Below are positions 46,226-55,551 of a stretch of 64,000 nt of DNA, one piece after another. The position numbers were made by a program, and so were the translations under genes. This DNA is from Shewanella aestuarii (lineage in GTDB: Bacteria > Pseudomonadota > Gammaproteobacteria > Enterobacterales > Shewanellaceae). Positions within the stretch are counted from its first letter, which is position 1. Each line of letters opens with the position of its first letter. The notes beneath the pieces are model-generated. The model was given only the letters and a program-made list of their open reading frames with translations. It was not told where the DNA came from and made no database searches. The stretch lies in contig NZ_BMOT01000006.1 in the NCBI RefSeq assembly GCF_014647215.1, positions 1 to 64,000 of the forward strand. Reading direction: 5' to 3'.

Positions 46226-46774
46226 TTACATGATGGCCGTATTTATAATGAGTGCGCGTCGTCTATCACTTGAAGTGCCGCAGCCTTTAGCAAAACTACT
46301 GGCATCACTTAGTCCATCGGAAGAAGCGCTAATTCCTCGCCATGTCATTACAACAGTAACATTCATTCCGCTTACGTTTATACATGCCGTCGCTGAATCT
46401 AATCCACCAACACGGTCCCCGGCTACTTTTTCATTGTCGCCAAGAAACAGTTGCTGCCATTGGTAGAGATCCCACAAACGCGTTTCAATGCGACTGCAAA
46501 TACTATTTCCACCAATAGCGACATCACAAGCTTTACTTGGTGCAGCGGAAGCTCCTGTGTAGGTACCCGCATAATTGACTAACTCGGGACGATTCATGCG
46601 CATACGATTAACAATATCATTGGCATAATATGACGCTTGAGTTTGCTGGAAAGACTCAAAGCTGCCTCTTTTGGCGACAATGTGTAGATTAAAAATGCCA
46701 ATAAGGCCTATCACCAGAATAACCAGTGAGACCATGACTTCAATCAGAGAGAATCCTTTGACTTTAGCTTGCAT
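46226..46774 (-). CDS. pilV: PilV minor pilin
   Basis: The 182-residue prepilin has leader MQAKVKG cut before FSLIEVMVSLVILVIGLIGIFNL, the PilV N-terminal pattern, with Glu5. It heads the pilVWXY1E operon. In Pseudomonas fimT and fimU precede it on the same strand; here the GspH/FimT-like genes lie at the opposite end on the other strand. The operon promoter should lie in the 260 bp upstream, but I see no clear consensus. Confidence 0.9.
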   Translation of the reverse strand: MQAKVKGFSLIEVMVSLVILVIGLIGIFNLHIVAKRGSFESFQQTQASYYANDIVNRMRMNRPELVNYAGTYTGASAAPSKACDVAIGGNSICSRIETRLWDLYQWQQLFLGDNEKVAGDRVGGLDSATACINVSGMNVTVVMTWRGISASSDGLSDASSFAKGCGTSSDRRRALIINTAIM

Positions 46775-46970
46775 GTGTCAAGCCTTCGACAATCGTCATT
46801 ATTTTGACCTCGAAATTAACGTTTTAAGCTTAAAAATCTATAACTTATACCGTATGTATAGAGAAATAATTCTAACTTACAAGTTGGTAACAATCTAGCT
46901 TAATCTGTTTACGTTTCCGTAAAGCCATTATTAATACCAACTATACTCCGATTAAATTTTAAGCACAAAA

Positions 46971-46998
46971 AAACCCGTAACTGAAAAGCTACGGGTTT
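46971..46998 (-). terminator. Terminator after ispH
   Basis: A 9-bp perfect stem (AAACCCGTA / TACGGGTTT) is flanked by seven A, giving a U tract on the minus strand. It lies about 35 bp past ispH. Confidence 0.85.
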
Positions 46999-47033
46999 AT
47001 TGAGTACAGTATGACTGAGAAAAAGCGATTACG

Positions 47034-47993
47034 CTACCTTAACTCAGCAGGTACGGCAAAAACGATATCTTCTTTGCGCCCTTCCACCTCAGTGATCACG
47101 CTAGGCGCATGGTCAGCAATCGCATTAACCACTTGCTGAACCAATACTTCTGGCGCAGAAGCCCCAGCTGTCACAGCTACTTTAGTGACACCTTTAAACC
47201 ATGATGGCTCAACATCAGCGGCAGTATCCACTAAATAAGCCTGGGTACCGGTTTTCTGCGCTAATTCACGTAATCGATTTGAATTGGAGCTATTTTTAGA
47301 GCCAACAACAATGAGTAAATCAACTTGCTCAGAGAGCTGTCTCACCGCATCTTGGCGGTTTTGTGTCGCATAACAAATATCATCTTTACGCGGCCCCTCA
47401 ATAGATGGGAAGCGTGCCTGTAATGCTGCAATAATGTCTAGCGTGTCATCAACAGATAATGTTGTTTGAGTAACAAAGCATAAATTGTCAGGATTCTTAA
47501 CCTCTAAGGCATTAACATCTTCAGGCGATTCAATTAAATAAACCCCACCTTCATCATTGTCATATTGCCCCATGGTCCCCTCAACTTCAGGATGACCTTC
47601 ATGACCAATCAAGATGCACTCAATACCTTTGCGACTGGCTCGAGTCACTTGTAGATGCACTTTAGTCACTAATGGACACGTGGCATCAAATACTTTTAAA
47701 CCACGAGTTTTCGCTTCTTTTCTTACTGCCTGTGAAACACCGTGGGCACTAAAAATAACAATTGAATTGTCTGGTACCTGATGTAACTCTTCAACAAAAA
47801 TTGCACCGCGATCTTTTAAGTTTTGCACCACATAACGGTTGTGAACCACCTCATGACGAACATAAATGGGTGGTTCAAATAGCTCTAATGCACGTTCAAC
47901 AATACTAATAGCACGATCAACACCCGCACAAAAACCTCGAGGATTGGCTAATAAAATATTGAGTTCTGCAGAAGTAGGATCAACTTTTAACAT
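47034..47993 (-). CDS. ispH: 4-hydroxy-3-methylbut-2-enyl diphosphate reductase
   Basis: IspH makes IPP and DMAPP in the last step of the MEP isoprenoid pathway and carries an iron-sulfur cluster. The 319-residue protein has the three cluster cysteines C22 ([11 protein letters not shown]), C106 ([11 protein letters not shown]) and C207 ([11 protein letters not shown]), and the [10 protein letters not shown] motif. It is the last gene of the murJ-ribF-ileS-lspA-fkpB-ispH block. Confidence 0.97.
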   Translation of the reverse strand: MLKVDPTSAELNILLANPRGFCAGVDRAISIVERALELFEPPIYVRHEVVHNRYVVQNLKDRGAIFVEELHQVPDNSIVIFSAHGVSQAVRKEAKTRGLKVFDATCPLVTKVHLQVTRASRKGIECILIGHEGHPEVEGTMGQYDNDEGGVYLIESPEDVNALEVKNPDNLCFVTQTTLSVDDTLDIIAALQARFPSIEGPRKDDICYATQNRQDAVRQLSEQVDLLIVVGSKNSSNSNRLRELAQKTGTQAYLVDTAADVEPSWFKGVTKVAVTAGASAPEVLVQQVVNAIADHAPSVITEVEGRKEDIVFAVPAELR

Positions 47994-48002
47994 GGTTAAT
48001 GT

Positions 48003-48446
48003 TTACTCCGTGATGACTTTGACAACGTCCAATTCAAAAGTGACTTTACGTCCAGCTAATGGATGATTTAAGTCTACAGTGATTGAATCACCTAGTGTTT
48101 CACGCACAATCCCTGGAATTTCACTTCCACCAGGGCCTGCAAAACTGACAATGACGCCAGGCTCTAATTTCATGTCTGCAGGAAAACGACTACGGTCCAT
48201 ATGGTGAATCGCATCTGGATTTGACTCACCAAAGGCATCTTTGGCCTCAAGGGTAAAAGTATGCTTATCGCCAGCAACTAAATTAATAATCTGTGCTTCC
48301 AAAGCTGGACTTAAACTTTGATCACCGATATTTAATCTTGCGGGCTTACCCGAAGCTTTAGTGCTATCCGCAGTCGAACCATCTTCAAGTATGATATTCA
48401 TATGACATACAATTGAGTGAATATCTGGCTTATTTAAATCGGTCAC
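48003..48446 (-). CDS. fkpB: FKBP-type peptidyl-prolyl isomerase FkpB
   Basis: The 147-residue protein is of the SlpA/FkpB type: a small FKBP domain with an inserted IF domain (DAFGESNPDAIHHMDRSRFP) and the conserved VDLNHPLAGRKVTFEL ending. It catalyses proline isomerisation and acts as a chaperone in the cytoplasm. Its start overlaps the lspA stop in ATGA, so the two are translationally coupled, as in E. coli. Confidence 0.94.
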   Translation of the reverse strand: MTDLNKPDIHSIVCHMNIILEDGSTADSTKASGKPARLNIGDQSLSPALEAQIINLVAGDKHTFTLEAKDAFGESNPDAIHHMDRSRFPADMKLEPGVIVSFAGPGGSEIPGIVRETLGDSITVDLNHPLAGRKVTFELDVVKVITE

Positions 48447-48961
48447 TTTGGCTGCTCCTGCTCTTCATTTACCACATCTGGCTTAAATGCTTCCCAAATA
48501 ATCAGTATGGCACCAATAAAAATGGCTGAATCGGCAATGTTAAATGCTGGGTAATGACTGGTTTTCCAATAAAAGTCGATAAAATCGACAACAAACCCAT
48601 GCATCAAACGATCAACTAGGTTGCCTAATGCCCCACCGATTACCAATGTGTAAGCAAGGTTAGTACGCAACATTTGATGTGATTGCTTTCTCAACCAGAT
48701 GGTCAGTAATGTACTAAACCCTATAGCCACAACAGCAAAAAACCATCTCTGCCAGCCGCCTGCCTCACTTAAAAAGCTAAATGCAGCACCGTAATTTCGG
48801 ACATATGTGAAATTAAAAAACGGCAATAGCTGAATGGAGTCATATAACTCAAAATTATTCAGTACCCATTGTTTAGATAGCTGATCTGCAATAAATACAA
48901 ATACAGCTACCCAATACCAACGCAAGCCACTGTCTTTCCAAGTTAATGGAACAGTACTCAT
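48443..48961 (-). CDS. lspA: Lipoprotein signal peptidase
   Basis: LspA is the aspartyl inner-membrane peptidase that cleaves prolipoproteins before the lipid-modified cysteine. The 172-residue protein has four hydrophobic helices and the catalytic aspartates in GNLVDR (D117) and FNIADS (D144), plus IADQLSK near the N-terminus. It serves the lipoproteins of this cell, including the hexosaminidase and the M28 peptidase in this window. It is 12 bp after ileS. Confidence 0.96.
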   Translation of the reverse strand: MSTVPLTWKDSGLRWYWVAVFVFIADQLSKQWVLNNFELYDSIQLLPFFNFTYVRNYGAAFSFLSEAGGWQRWFFAVVAIGFSTLLTIWLRKQSHQMLRTNLAYTLVIGGALGNLVDRLMHGFVVDFIDFYWKTSHYPAFNIADSAIFIGAILIIWEAFKPDVVNEEQEQPK

Positions 48962-48973
48962 AGAATTATACCC

Positions 48974-51796
48974 TTATGCAAACTCGCGTTTTTCGCCGTC
49001 ACCTTCAATATTGGTCACACAGCGTTGACACAATGTTGGGTGAGCTTCAATGGTGCTAACTTCTTCGCGGTGATGCCAGCAACGTTCACACTTTTGCGCA
49101 TCGCTTTTGGCCACAACTAATTTAAGGCTGGCAAGTTCTGTCACTACTGCATCTGTGGGCGCATCAGCTAAAGGTGCAACAACCGCTTTAGAGGTTAATA
49201 ATACAAAGCGAAGTTCATCATCTAATTTAGCTAACTCTGCCATTAGCTCTGTATCAGCAAATAGAGTGACTTCTGCTTCTAATGAACCACCAATACGTTT
49301 ATCTCGACGGGCTTGTTCAATCACTTTGTTAACTTCATTGCGAACCGTTAGCAACTTTTGCCAATACTCATCGCTCAAATCTGATTCAAGCGTTACGGAT
49401 TGCAAACCTTGGTACCATTCTTCAGTAAACACATATTTTTCACGTTTACCTGGTAATAACTGCCACACTTCATCCGCAGTAAAGCTTAAAATGGGGGTGA
49501 TCCAACGGACCATAGCTTCAGCAATGTGGAATAAAGCCGACTGACAACTGCGACGCGCATTACCATCTTGCTTAGCGGTATATTGGCGGTCCTTAATAAT
49601 ATCTAAGTAGAATGCACCCAGTTCAACAGAGCAGAACTGCATTAACTTTTGAGTCACTAAATGGAAGTTATATTGATCGTATGCTGCAATAATTTCATTT
49701 TGTAACGCATCTGCACGGCGCATAACCCAACGATCTAATGCCACCATATCTTCTGGCGCAACCATATCGGTCTCAGGGTTAAAGCCATTCAAGTTGGCCA
49801 ATAAGAAACGAGCGGTATTGCGAATGCGTCGATATGCATCGGCACTACGATTAAGGATTTCATCTGAAACGGTCATTTCACCACTATAATCGGTGGCTGC
49901 AACCCACAAGCGCAGGATATCTGCACCAAGTTTGTTGGTGACTTGCAGTGGCGCTATCACGTTACCGACAGACTTAGACATTTTGCGGCCTTTACCATCT
50001 ACGGTAAACCCGTGTGTAAGCACTTGTTTATAAGGCGCTTTGCCATTCATAGCCGTTGAAATCATCAGTGATGACATAAACCAACCACGATGTTGATCAC
50101 TGCCCTCAAGGTATAAATCAACTTCATGACCTTGGAATTCAGGACGTGATGCTACAACCGATGAGAATGTAGAACCAGAGTCGTACCATACATCTAGCGT
50201 GTCTGTTACTTTGCGGTATTGAGACGCTTCTTCACCGAGTAGTTCAGACTCATCTAAATCCCACCAAGCTTGAATCCCCTGTTGTTCAATACGGTGGGCG
50301 ATACGCTCCATTAATGCAACGCTATCTGGGTGTAACTCTTCGGTTTCTCGGTGTACAAATAAGGTGATTGGTACGCCCCAAGTACGTTGGCGTGAAATAC
50401 ACCAGTCTGGACGGTTCTCAACCATTTTCTCAATACGGCTTTGGCCCCAGTCAGGTACCCACTGAGTTTTTTCAATTTCAGCTAATGCTTGTGAACGTAA
50501 GCCTTTGTTGTCCATCGAAATGAACCACTGTGGCGTGGCACGGAAAATGATTGGGGTTTTGTGACGCCAGCAATGTGGATAGCTATGACGATAAGCGACA
50601 TGGTTCAGTAATGCGCCTTTCTCTTTTAAAAGTGCCACCACGTTATCATTGGCTTTAAACACATGTTGGCCAGCAAAGAACTCAGTGTCAGGCTTATATA
50701 CACCGTTATCACCAACTGGGTTTGCGACTTCTAAATCATATTTCTGACCCACAACAAAGTCGTCTTGACCATGTCCTGGAGCGGTATGAACAATACCTGT
50801 ACCTGCATCTGTGGTAACATGATCACCTAAAATTGCGGGCACATCAAAACTTAAAAAAGGATGTTTAAAGCGCGTTAATTCAAGTTCTGCACCTTTGATT
50901 TCACCAATAATGGTATGAGAATCAAATGCAAAACGTTCAACGCATGACTCAACTAACACCCTGCCTAATATAACCGCTGCCGTTACACCCTCTTTAGTGT
51001 ATTCCACTAAGCTGTAATCTAAATCTGGGCTAAGAGACAACGCACGGTTAGCTGGCAATGTCCATGGTGTGGTTGTCCAGATAACCATAGAAACAGGATA
51101 AGCGTAATTTTCAACACCAAACTTAGCCGCAATAGCAGTGCTGTCGGTTGCTTCGAAAGCCACATCGATTGCAGGTGACGTTTTATCTTCGTATTCAACT
51201 TCTGCTTCAGCTAACGCTGAACCACAATCGGTACACCAGTGCACCGGCTTAACACCTTTATGCAAATGGCCACTGTCGATAACTTTTGCTAGTGAGCGAA
51301 CAATGTTGGCTTCAGTGCTGAAGTCCATAGTCAGATATGGATTATGCCAATCACCTAAAACCCCTAAGCGGATGAAGTCATCACGTTGGCCATCAACCTG
51401 AATAGCTGCATACTTACGGCACTCTTCACGAAACTCTGCAGCAGAAATTTTCTGTCCAGGCTTGCCAACTTTTTGCTCAACTTTCAGTTCAATAGGTAAA
51501 CCGTGGCAATCCCATCCTGGGATATAAGGCGCGTCAAAACCTGACATGGTTTTAGACTTGATAATAATGTCTTTTAGGATTTTATTAACTGAGTGACCAA
51601 TATGAATACTGCCATTCGCATATGGAGGGCCATCGTGCAAAATAAACGGTTTACGACCCGTTCTATTTTCACGAATGTGTTGATACAGCCCATCTTGCGT
51701 CCAGCGATTTAACATTTCTGGCTCGCGATTAGCTAAGTTACCACGCATCGGAAATTCAGTTTCCGGCAAATTCAAAGTCAGTTTATAGTCGCTCAT
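48974..51796 (-). CDS. ileS: Isoleucyl-tRNA synthetase
   Basis: IleRS charges tRNA-Ile. From the ATG at 51796 ([10 protein letters not shown]) the protein has 940 residues, matching E. coli (938); the frame stays open to 51874 but that overlaps ribF. Class I motifs are GSIHIGH (HIGH 65-68) and KMSKS in [10 protein letters not shown]. The CP1 editing domain lies between. The C-terminal zinc-binding cysteines are in KCERCWHH and LCQRCVTN. Confidence 0.97.
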   Translation of the reverse strand: MSDYKLTLNLPETEFPMRGNLANREPEMLNRWTQDGLYQHIRENRTGRKPFILHDGPPYANGSIHIGHSVNKILKDIIIKSKTMSGFDAPYIPGWDCHGLPIELKVEQKVGKPGQKISAAEFREECRKYAAIQVDGQRDDFIRLGVLGDWHNPYLTMDFSTEANIVRSLAKVIDSGHLHKGVKPVHWCTDCGSALAEAEVEYEDKTSPAIDVAFEATDSTAIAAKFGVENYAYPVSMVIWTTTPWTLPANRALSLSPDLDYSLVEYTKEGVTAAVILGRVLVESCVERFAFDSHTIIGEIKGAELELTRFKHPFLSFDVPAILGDHVTTDAGTGIVHTAPGHGQDDFVVGQKYDLEVANPVGDNGVYKPDTEFFAGQHVFKANDNVVALLKEKGALLNHVAYRHSYPHCWRHKTPIIFRATPQWFISMDNKGLRSQALAEIEKTQWVPDWGQSRIEKMVENRPDWCISRQRTWGVPITLFVHRETEELHPDSVALMERIAHRIEQQGIQAWWDLDESELLGEEASQYRKVTDTLDVWYDSGSTFSSVVASRPEFQGHEVDLYLEGSDQHRGWFMSSLMISTAMNGKAPYKQVLTHGFTVDGKGRKMSKSVGNVIAPLQVTNKLGADILRLWVAATDYSGEMTVSDEILNRSADAYRRIRNTARFLLANLNGFNPETDMVAPEDMVALDRWVMRRADALQNEIIAAYDQYNFHLVTQKLMQFCSVELGAFYLDIIKDRQYTAKQDGNARRSCQSALFHIAEAMVRWITPILSFTADEVWQLLPGKREKYVFTEEWYQGLQSVTLESDLSDEYWQKLLTVRNEVNKVIEQARRDKRIGGSLEAEVTLFADTELMAELAKLDDELRFVLLTSKAVVAPLADAPTDAVVTELASLKLVVAKSDAQKCERCWHHREEVSTIEAHPTLCQRCVTNIEGDGEKREFA

Positions 51797-51827
51797 TGAT
51801 CCCATACCGTTGTTTAAGCTGAATACA

Positions 51828-52763
51828 TCAGCTTGCATCAAAGCTGAACAAAGCCTTGGCTTCATTCGCATCATTCAAAATTTGTTTTTTTAGTGCATCC
51901 AGTGATTCAAAAGGTTGTTCATCACGAATTTTTGCCACTAATTCTACTTCTACTCGCTTACCATACAGATCACCATCAAAATCAAATAGGTGAACTTCTA
52001 ACTGGCAAACTTGGCCTTGCACCGTTGGTCTAAAACCAATATTGGCAACGCCTTCATATATATCACTGTCATCCCAAAATAAGCGCACAGCAAACACGCC
52101 ACGCACAGGGACAACTTTTCTTTTTAAAGCAATATTCGCCGTTGGAAAACCTATGGTTCTTCCAATTTTTTGTCCGTGGGCCACTTTACCACTTAGGATA
52201 AAAGGATGTCCCAGCAATCGCCTTGCTTGCTCTAGGTTGCCCAACTGTAATTGCTCACGAACTAAAGTGGAACTTACGCGTTGCGAACCAAGAATAAAGC
52301 TTTGCGTGCTCACAACAGTAAAACCAAATTCTTTTCCTGCAGCGACCAACATCTCAAAGGTGCCTTCACGGCCTTTACCAAAGCAAAAATCATCACCAAC
52401 AACGAGGTATTTCACTCCAAGCTTATTAACAAGTAAATCTTCAATAAAAGCTTGAGCTGGTTGACTGGCAAAAGCAGGCGTAAAGTTGACACACAATAAA
52501 CGGTCTACTTCTAGCTCATCAAGTAACCGAACTTTATCACGCAGTAAGCTTAATCTTGCAGGTGCTTTATCGCCACGAAAAAGTTCTTGCGGCTGAGGCT
52601 CAAAGGTCATTATCGTTGCTGGCAATTGAAAATGATGCGCTTTATCAACTAAGCGTCGGATCACTTCAGCATGGCCACGATGCACACCATCAAAGTTACC
52701 AATGGAGAGCACGCACCCATGATGCGAAGGTAATATATTGTGTATACCGCGGATTAATTCCAT
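51828..52763 (-). CDS. ribF: Bifunctional riboflavin kinase/FMN adenylyltransferase
   Basis: RibF makes FMN from riboflavin and then FAD. The 311-residue protein has an N-terminal nucleotidyl-transferase domain with [13 protein letters not shown] and the C-terminal flavokinase domain with [11 protein letters not shown] and [10 protein letters not shown]. It lies 31 bp before ileS and 110 bp after murJ. Confidence 0.96.
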   Translation of the reverse strand: MELIRGIHNILPSHHGCVLSIGNFDGVHRGHAEVIRRLVDKAHHFQLPATIMTFEPQPQELFRGDKAPARLSLLRDKVRLLDELEVDRLLCVNFTPAFASQPAQAFIEDLLVNKLGVKYLVVGDDFCFGKGREGTFEMLVAAGKEFGFTVVSTQSFILGSQRVSSTLVREQLQLGNLEQARRLLGHPFILSGKVAHGQKIGRTIGFPTANIALKRKVVPVRGVFAVRLFWDDSDIYEGVANIGFRPTVQGQVCQLEVHLFDFDGDLYGKRVEVELVAKIRDEQPFESLDALKKQILNDANEAKALFSFDAS

Positions 52764-52873
52764 TACGCCAATGCTTGCCCAAGTATTTTGATGATAGTAA
52801 ATCGGCAGATTATATACCCAAAGCCCTATTCACTTAAACCCACTAACTCTATTAAGCCTGTTTAATTGTGTCT

Positions 52874-54442
52874 TTATAGCGAAACTGGCGCTTTTTTTAT
52901 TTTCCATGGCCTCACGCCAAGTAATAGCAAGGTCATTAAATAGCTCAATGCACCAGCTGAAATCAGCGCAATTAGCATCAGCATTCGATGGCCAATATTC
53001 CAACTGAGCCATTGAGATTGTGCTGGTGAAAAATAAATAAGCAAACCTGACATCACTGCTGTAGCAACAAAAACTTTAAAGGTAAAAATCAATGTAGAAC
53101 GGCTAACTTGATAAACCCCAGCTTTATGCAAACCTCGATATAGTAATCCCGCATTAAGCAGTGCTGACATTGATGTCGCTATCGCCAAGCCAACATAACC
53201 GAATGGAATAGCAAAAATAAGGTTGAAAAACATATTGGTCACCATAGCAATGATGCCAAATTTAACCGGTGTTTTAGTATCTTGCCTTGAGTAATAGCCT
53301 GGGGCTAATACCTTAATCATCATGAAACTCAACAGTCCTGCACCATAAGCCACTAAACTATATGAAGCCATTTCAACATCTGTAATGCTAAACGCCCCAC
53401 GCATAAATAGCACCATTAGCATAGGTTGCGCGAGTAGGATTAAACCGAACATTGCCGGCATTCCCAACAGTAAAATGGCTTTAACGCCCCAATCCATTGT
53501 TTGGCGAAACCCTTCTCCTTCAGCATTGATATGCTTTCTCGAAAGGGCGGGCAAAATTACCGTCGCAATAGCGATACCAAATAACCCGAGTGGAAACTCA
53601 AGTAATCTATCCGCGTAATATAACCAGCTTATCGATCCAGTCATTAAAAAACTGGCAATAAAAGTATCAAACAATAAATTAATTTGCGAAACAGAAACGC
53701 CAAAAAGCGCCGGGATCATTAGGGTGCGAATTTTAACGACACCAGGATGATGCCATCCCCATGAAGGTTTAACCAAAGCACGCTCTTGAATTAAAAACGG
53801 GATTTGAAATACAAATTGCACTAGACCACCGACAAAAACCCCCCATGCTAATCCAATTTCAGGGCTTTCCATGGTAGGCGAAACATATAAAGCAAACCCT
53901 ATGATTGCGATGTTGAGAAAAACAGGCGTAAATGCAGAAACGGCAAACCGGCCTCGGGTATTTAATATAGACCCAGCTAAAGCGGTAAAAGTAATAAACC
54001 ACAGATAGGGAAAAGTAATTTTCAGCATCAATGATGCAAGCTCAAACTTTTCAGCATTGGGGCCATCATTTAACCAATCTAAAAACCAACCACCACCAAA
54101 CAAAGCGGCCAATATAGGTGAGCCAATTACGCCAAAGAGAGTGACCAATGTCACCAACACACCTAAAGTACCAGCAACTTTACTAATTAATTCTCTGGTT
54201 TCTTCTGGAGTATGTTTTTCTTGATATTCTGTTAAAACAGGCACAAACGCTTGTGCAAAAGCGCCCTCTGCAAAAAGTCGACGTAAAAAGTTAGGTATTT
54301 TATTGGCAAAGAAAAACACATCGGCGCTACTTCCCGCCCCCATTAAGTTTGCAATAACGACATCCCGCACTAACCCCAACACACGTGAAATCAATGTCAT
54401 AGCACTGACAACGACACCCGATTTTATTAACTTTTTACTCAA
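52874..54442 (-). CDS. murJ: Lipid II flippase MurJ
   Basis: MurJ flips lipid II across the inner membrane for peptidoglycan synthesis. The 522-residue product has about 14 hydrophobic helices, the signature MTLISRVLGLVRDVVIANLMGAG and FFFANKIPNFLRRLFAEGAFAQAFVPVL. I chose a TTG at 54442 (LSKKLIKSG), preceded by AGGGGG, because this matches the Shewanella MurJ N-terminus; the frame stays open ten codons further. It is divergent from rpsT. Confidence 0.93.
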   Translation of the reverse strand: MSKKLIKSGVVVSAMTLISRVLGLVRDVVIANLMGAGSSADVFFFANKIPNFLRRLFAEGAFAQAFVPVLTEYQEKHTPEETRELISKVAGTLGVLVTLVTLFGVIGSPILAALFGGGWFLDWLNDGPNAEKFELASLMLKITFPYLWFITFTALAGSILNTRGRFAVSAFTPVFLNIAIIGFALYVSPTMESPEIGLAWGVFVGGLVQFVFQIPFLIQERALVKPSWGWHHPGVVKIRTLMIPALFGVSVSQINLLFDTFIASFLMTGSISWLYYADRLLEFPLGLFGIAIATVILPALSRKHINAEGEGFRQTMDWGVKAILLLGMPAMFGLILLAQPMLMVLFMRGAFSITDVEMASYSLVAYGAGLLSFMMIKVLAPGYYSRQDTKTPVKFGIIAMVTNMFFNLIFAIPFGYVGLAIATSMSALLNAGLLYRGLHKAGVYQVSRSTLIFTFKVFVATAVMSGLLIYFSPAQSQWLSWNIGHRMLMLIALISAGALSYLMTLLLLGVRPWKIKKAPVSL

Positions 54443-54627
54443 TTGGCCCCCTGAGGCGCATCCTGCCCACAAAATTTAATCGGAATTTGTCACAAATATT
54501 GTAACCAAGCCCTGTCACATAGCCGAAAGAGCTGTTAGAATTGCCGCCACATATTACACGAGTGGGTTGAAGATAAGCAGGCTCGATTGAAATTTTTATC
54601 TTTATGATGGTATTTCAATCATTGTCG

Positions 54628-54656
54628 TTGACAAAGCGACAAAAAGCAGGCATATT
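54628..54656 (+). promoter_or_regulatory. rpsT promoter
   Basis: TTGACA (54628-54633) and CATATT (54651-54656) have a 17-bp spacer and are followed by the GC-rich CCTCGGCC, a stringent-type discriminator. The leader to the TTG start would be about 40 nt. Confidence 0.7.
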
Positions 54657-54701
54657 CCTCGGCCTTTAAAAGTATCAAATCCAGTTTTTAGGAGTTGCAC
54701 C

Positions 54702-54968
54702 TTGGCTAATAGCAAGTCTGCAAAGAAGCGCGCGCTTCAGTCTGAAAAGCGTCGTCAGCATAATGCAAGCCGTCGCTCAATGTTACGTACATACGTTAAA
54801 AAAGTTATCGCTGCTATCAAGAGCGGTGACCACAAAGCGGCTACAGAAGCGTTCGCAGTTGCACAACCAATCGTTGACCGTATGGCAACTAAAGGCCTTA
54901 TTCACAAGAATAAAGCTGGTCGTCAAAAGGCACGTTTGAATGCTAGAATCAAAGCACTAGTTGCTTAA
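54702..54968 (+). CDS. rpsT: 30S ribosomal protein S20
   Basis: The 88-residue basic protein is S20 ([26 protein letters not shown] start). It uses a TTG start codon with GGAG 7 nt upstream. E. coli rpsT also uses UUG, where the weak start contributes to feedback control by S20, so the same control is likely here. A strong terminator follows. Confidence 0.98.
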   Translation: MANSKSAKKRALQSEKRRQHNASRRSMLRTYVKKVIAAIKSGDHKAATEAFAVAQPIVDRMATKGLIHKNKAGRQKARLNARIKALVA

Positions 54969-54985
54969 TTTTTAGTAATCAATTT

Positions 54986-55013
54986 AAAAAACCGGCTTAG
55001 GCCGGTTTTTTTA
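54986..55013 (+). terminator. Rho-independent terminator after rpsT
   Basis: A GC-rich 6-bp core stem (ACCGGC / GCCGGT) is extended by A/T pairing and followed by a T tract, about 20 bp past rpsT. Confidence 0.9.
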
Positions 55014-55060
55014 TACCTAAAATTTAGCTTGAGATTATTACTATTTAATAGCAATAAAAA

Positions 55061-55088
55061 AGCCTTAACCAGGTTACTGATTAAGGCT
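55061..55088 (-). terminator. Terminator after ArsR gene
   Basis: An 8-bp stem (AGCCTTAA / TTAAGGCT) is followed by a TTTTTTATTG tail on the minus strand, 32 bp past the ArsR stop. Confidence 0.8.
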
Positions 55089-55120
55089 CAACAAATTTAA
55101 GGCTGAACAAAAAAATTGAA

Positions 55121-55417
55121 TTAGTGACAATACATATTATTTAGCACTTGAATTAACGCCTTAACCTCATCACTTTTTAACGAGTAATAAACGGTTTGCG
55201 CTTCTTTACGTGTGCACACTAAGTCATCCTTTCTTAACCATGCAAGGTGCTGTGATAACGCAGACTGACTCAAACCTAGCTTTTTATTCATATCGCCAAC
55301 GCACATCTCACCATCATTCAAAAGGTGGCATAAAATAAACAATCTACGTTCGTTTGCTAGTGCCTTCAGCAACACAACAGCATGATCGGCTTGTTGTTGC
55401 ATTTTTTCTATATTCAT
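55121..55417 (-). CDS. ArsR family repressor with BigR/SqrR-like cysteines
   Basis: From the ATG at 55417 the protein has 98 residues; an in-frame ATG at 55438 would give 105. The winged helix shows LLKALANERRLFILCHL and LGLSQSALSQHLAWLRKDDLV. Two cysteines sit at the positions used by persulfide-sensing BigR/SqrR/YgaV regulators: C30 in LFILC and C97 in NNMYCH. Extra cysteines occur at EMCVGD and LVCTRKE. Persulfide sensing is inference. No sulfur-oxidation gene is adjacent; a divergent M28 peptidase gene lies 135 bp away. Confidence 0.8.
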   Translation of the reverse strand: MNIEKMQQQADHAVVLLKALANERRLFILCHLLNDGEMCVGDMNKKLGLSQSALSQHLAWLRKDDLVCTRKEAQTVYYSLKSDEVKALIQVLNNMYCH

Positions 55418-55551
55418 CACCCGAAATACTCTCCTCATCTAACCTTAGCCTAATATAGCGTCACCTTAAAAATAGAGTCGGGACATGAAGCACACTTTTT
55501 GGTAGATTGTTTAAAAAAGTGAGACATAGTTAGAATATTTGAAGGAAACTC

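Noticed and set aside
49107..49544. 145-codon frame on the plus strand inside ileS.
   Set aside because: It is antisense to ileS, low-complexity Ser/Thr-rich, and has no ribosome-binding site.
52042..52455. 137-codon frame on the plus strand inside ribF.
   Set aside because: It is antisense to a conserved gene, with composition expected of a shadow frame.
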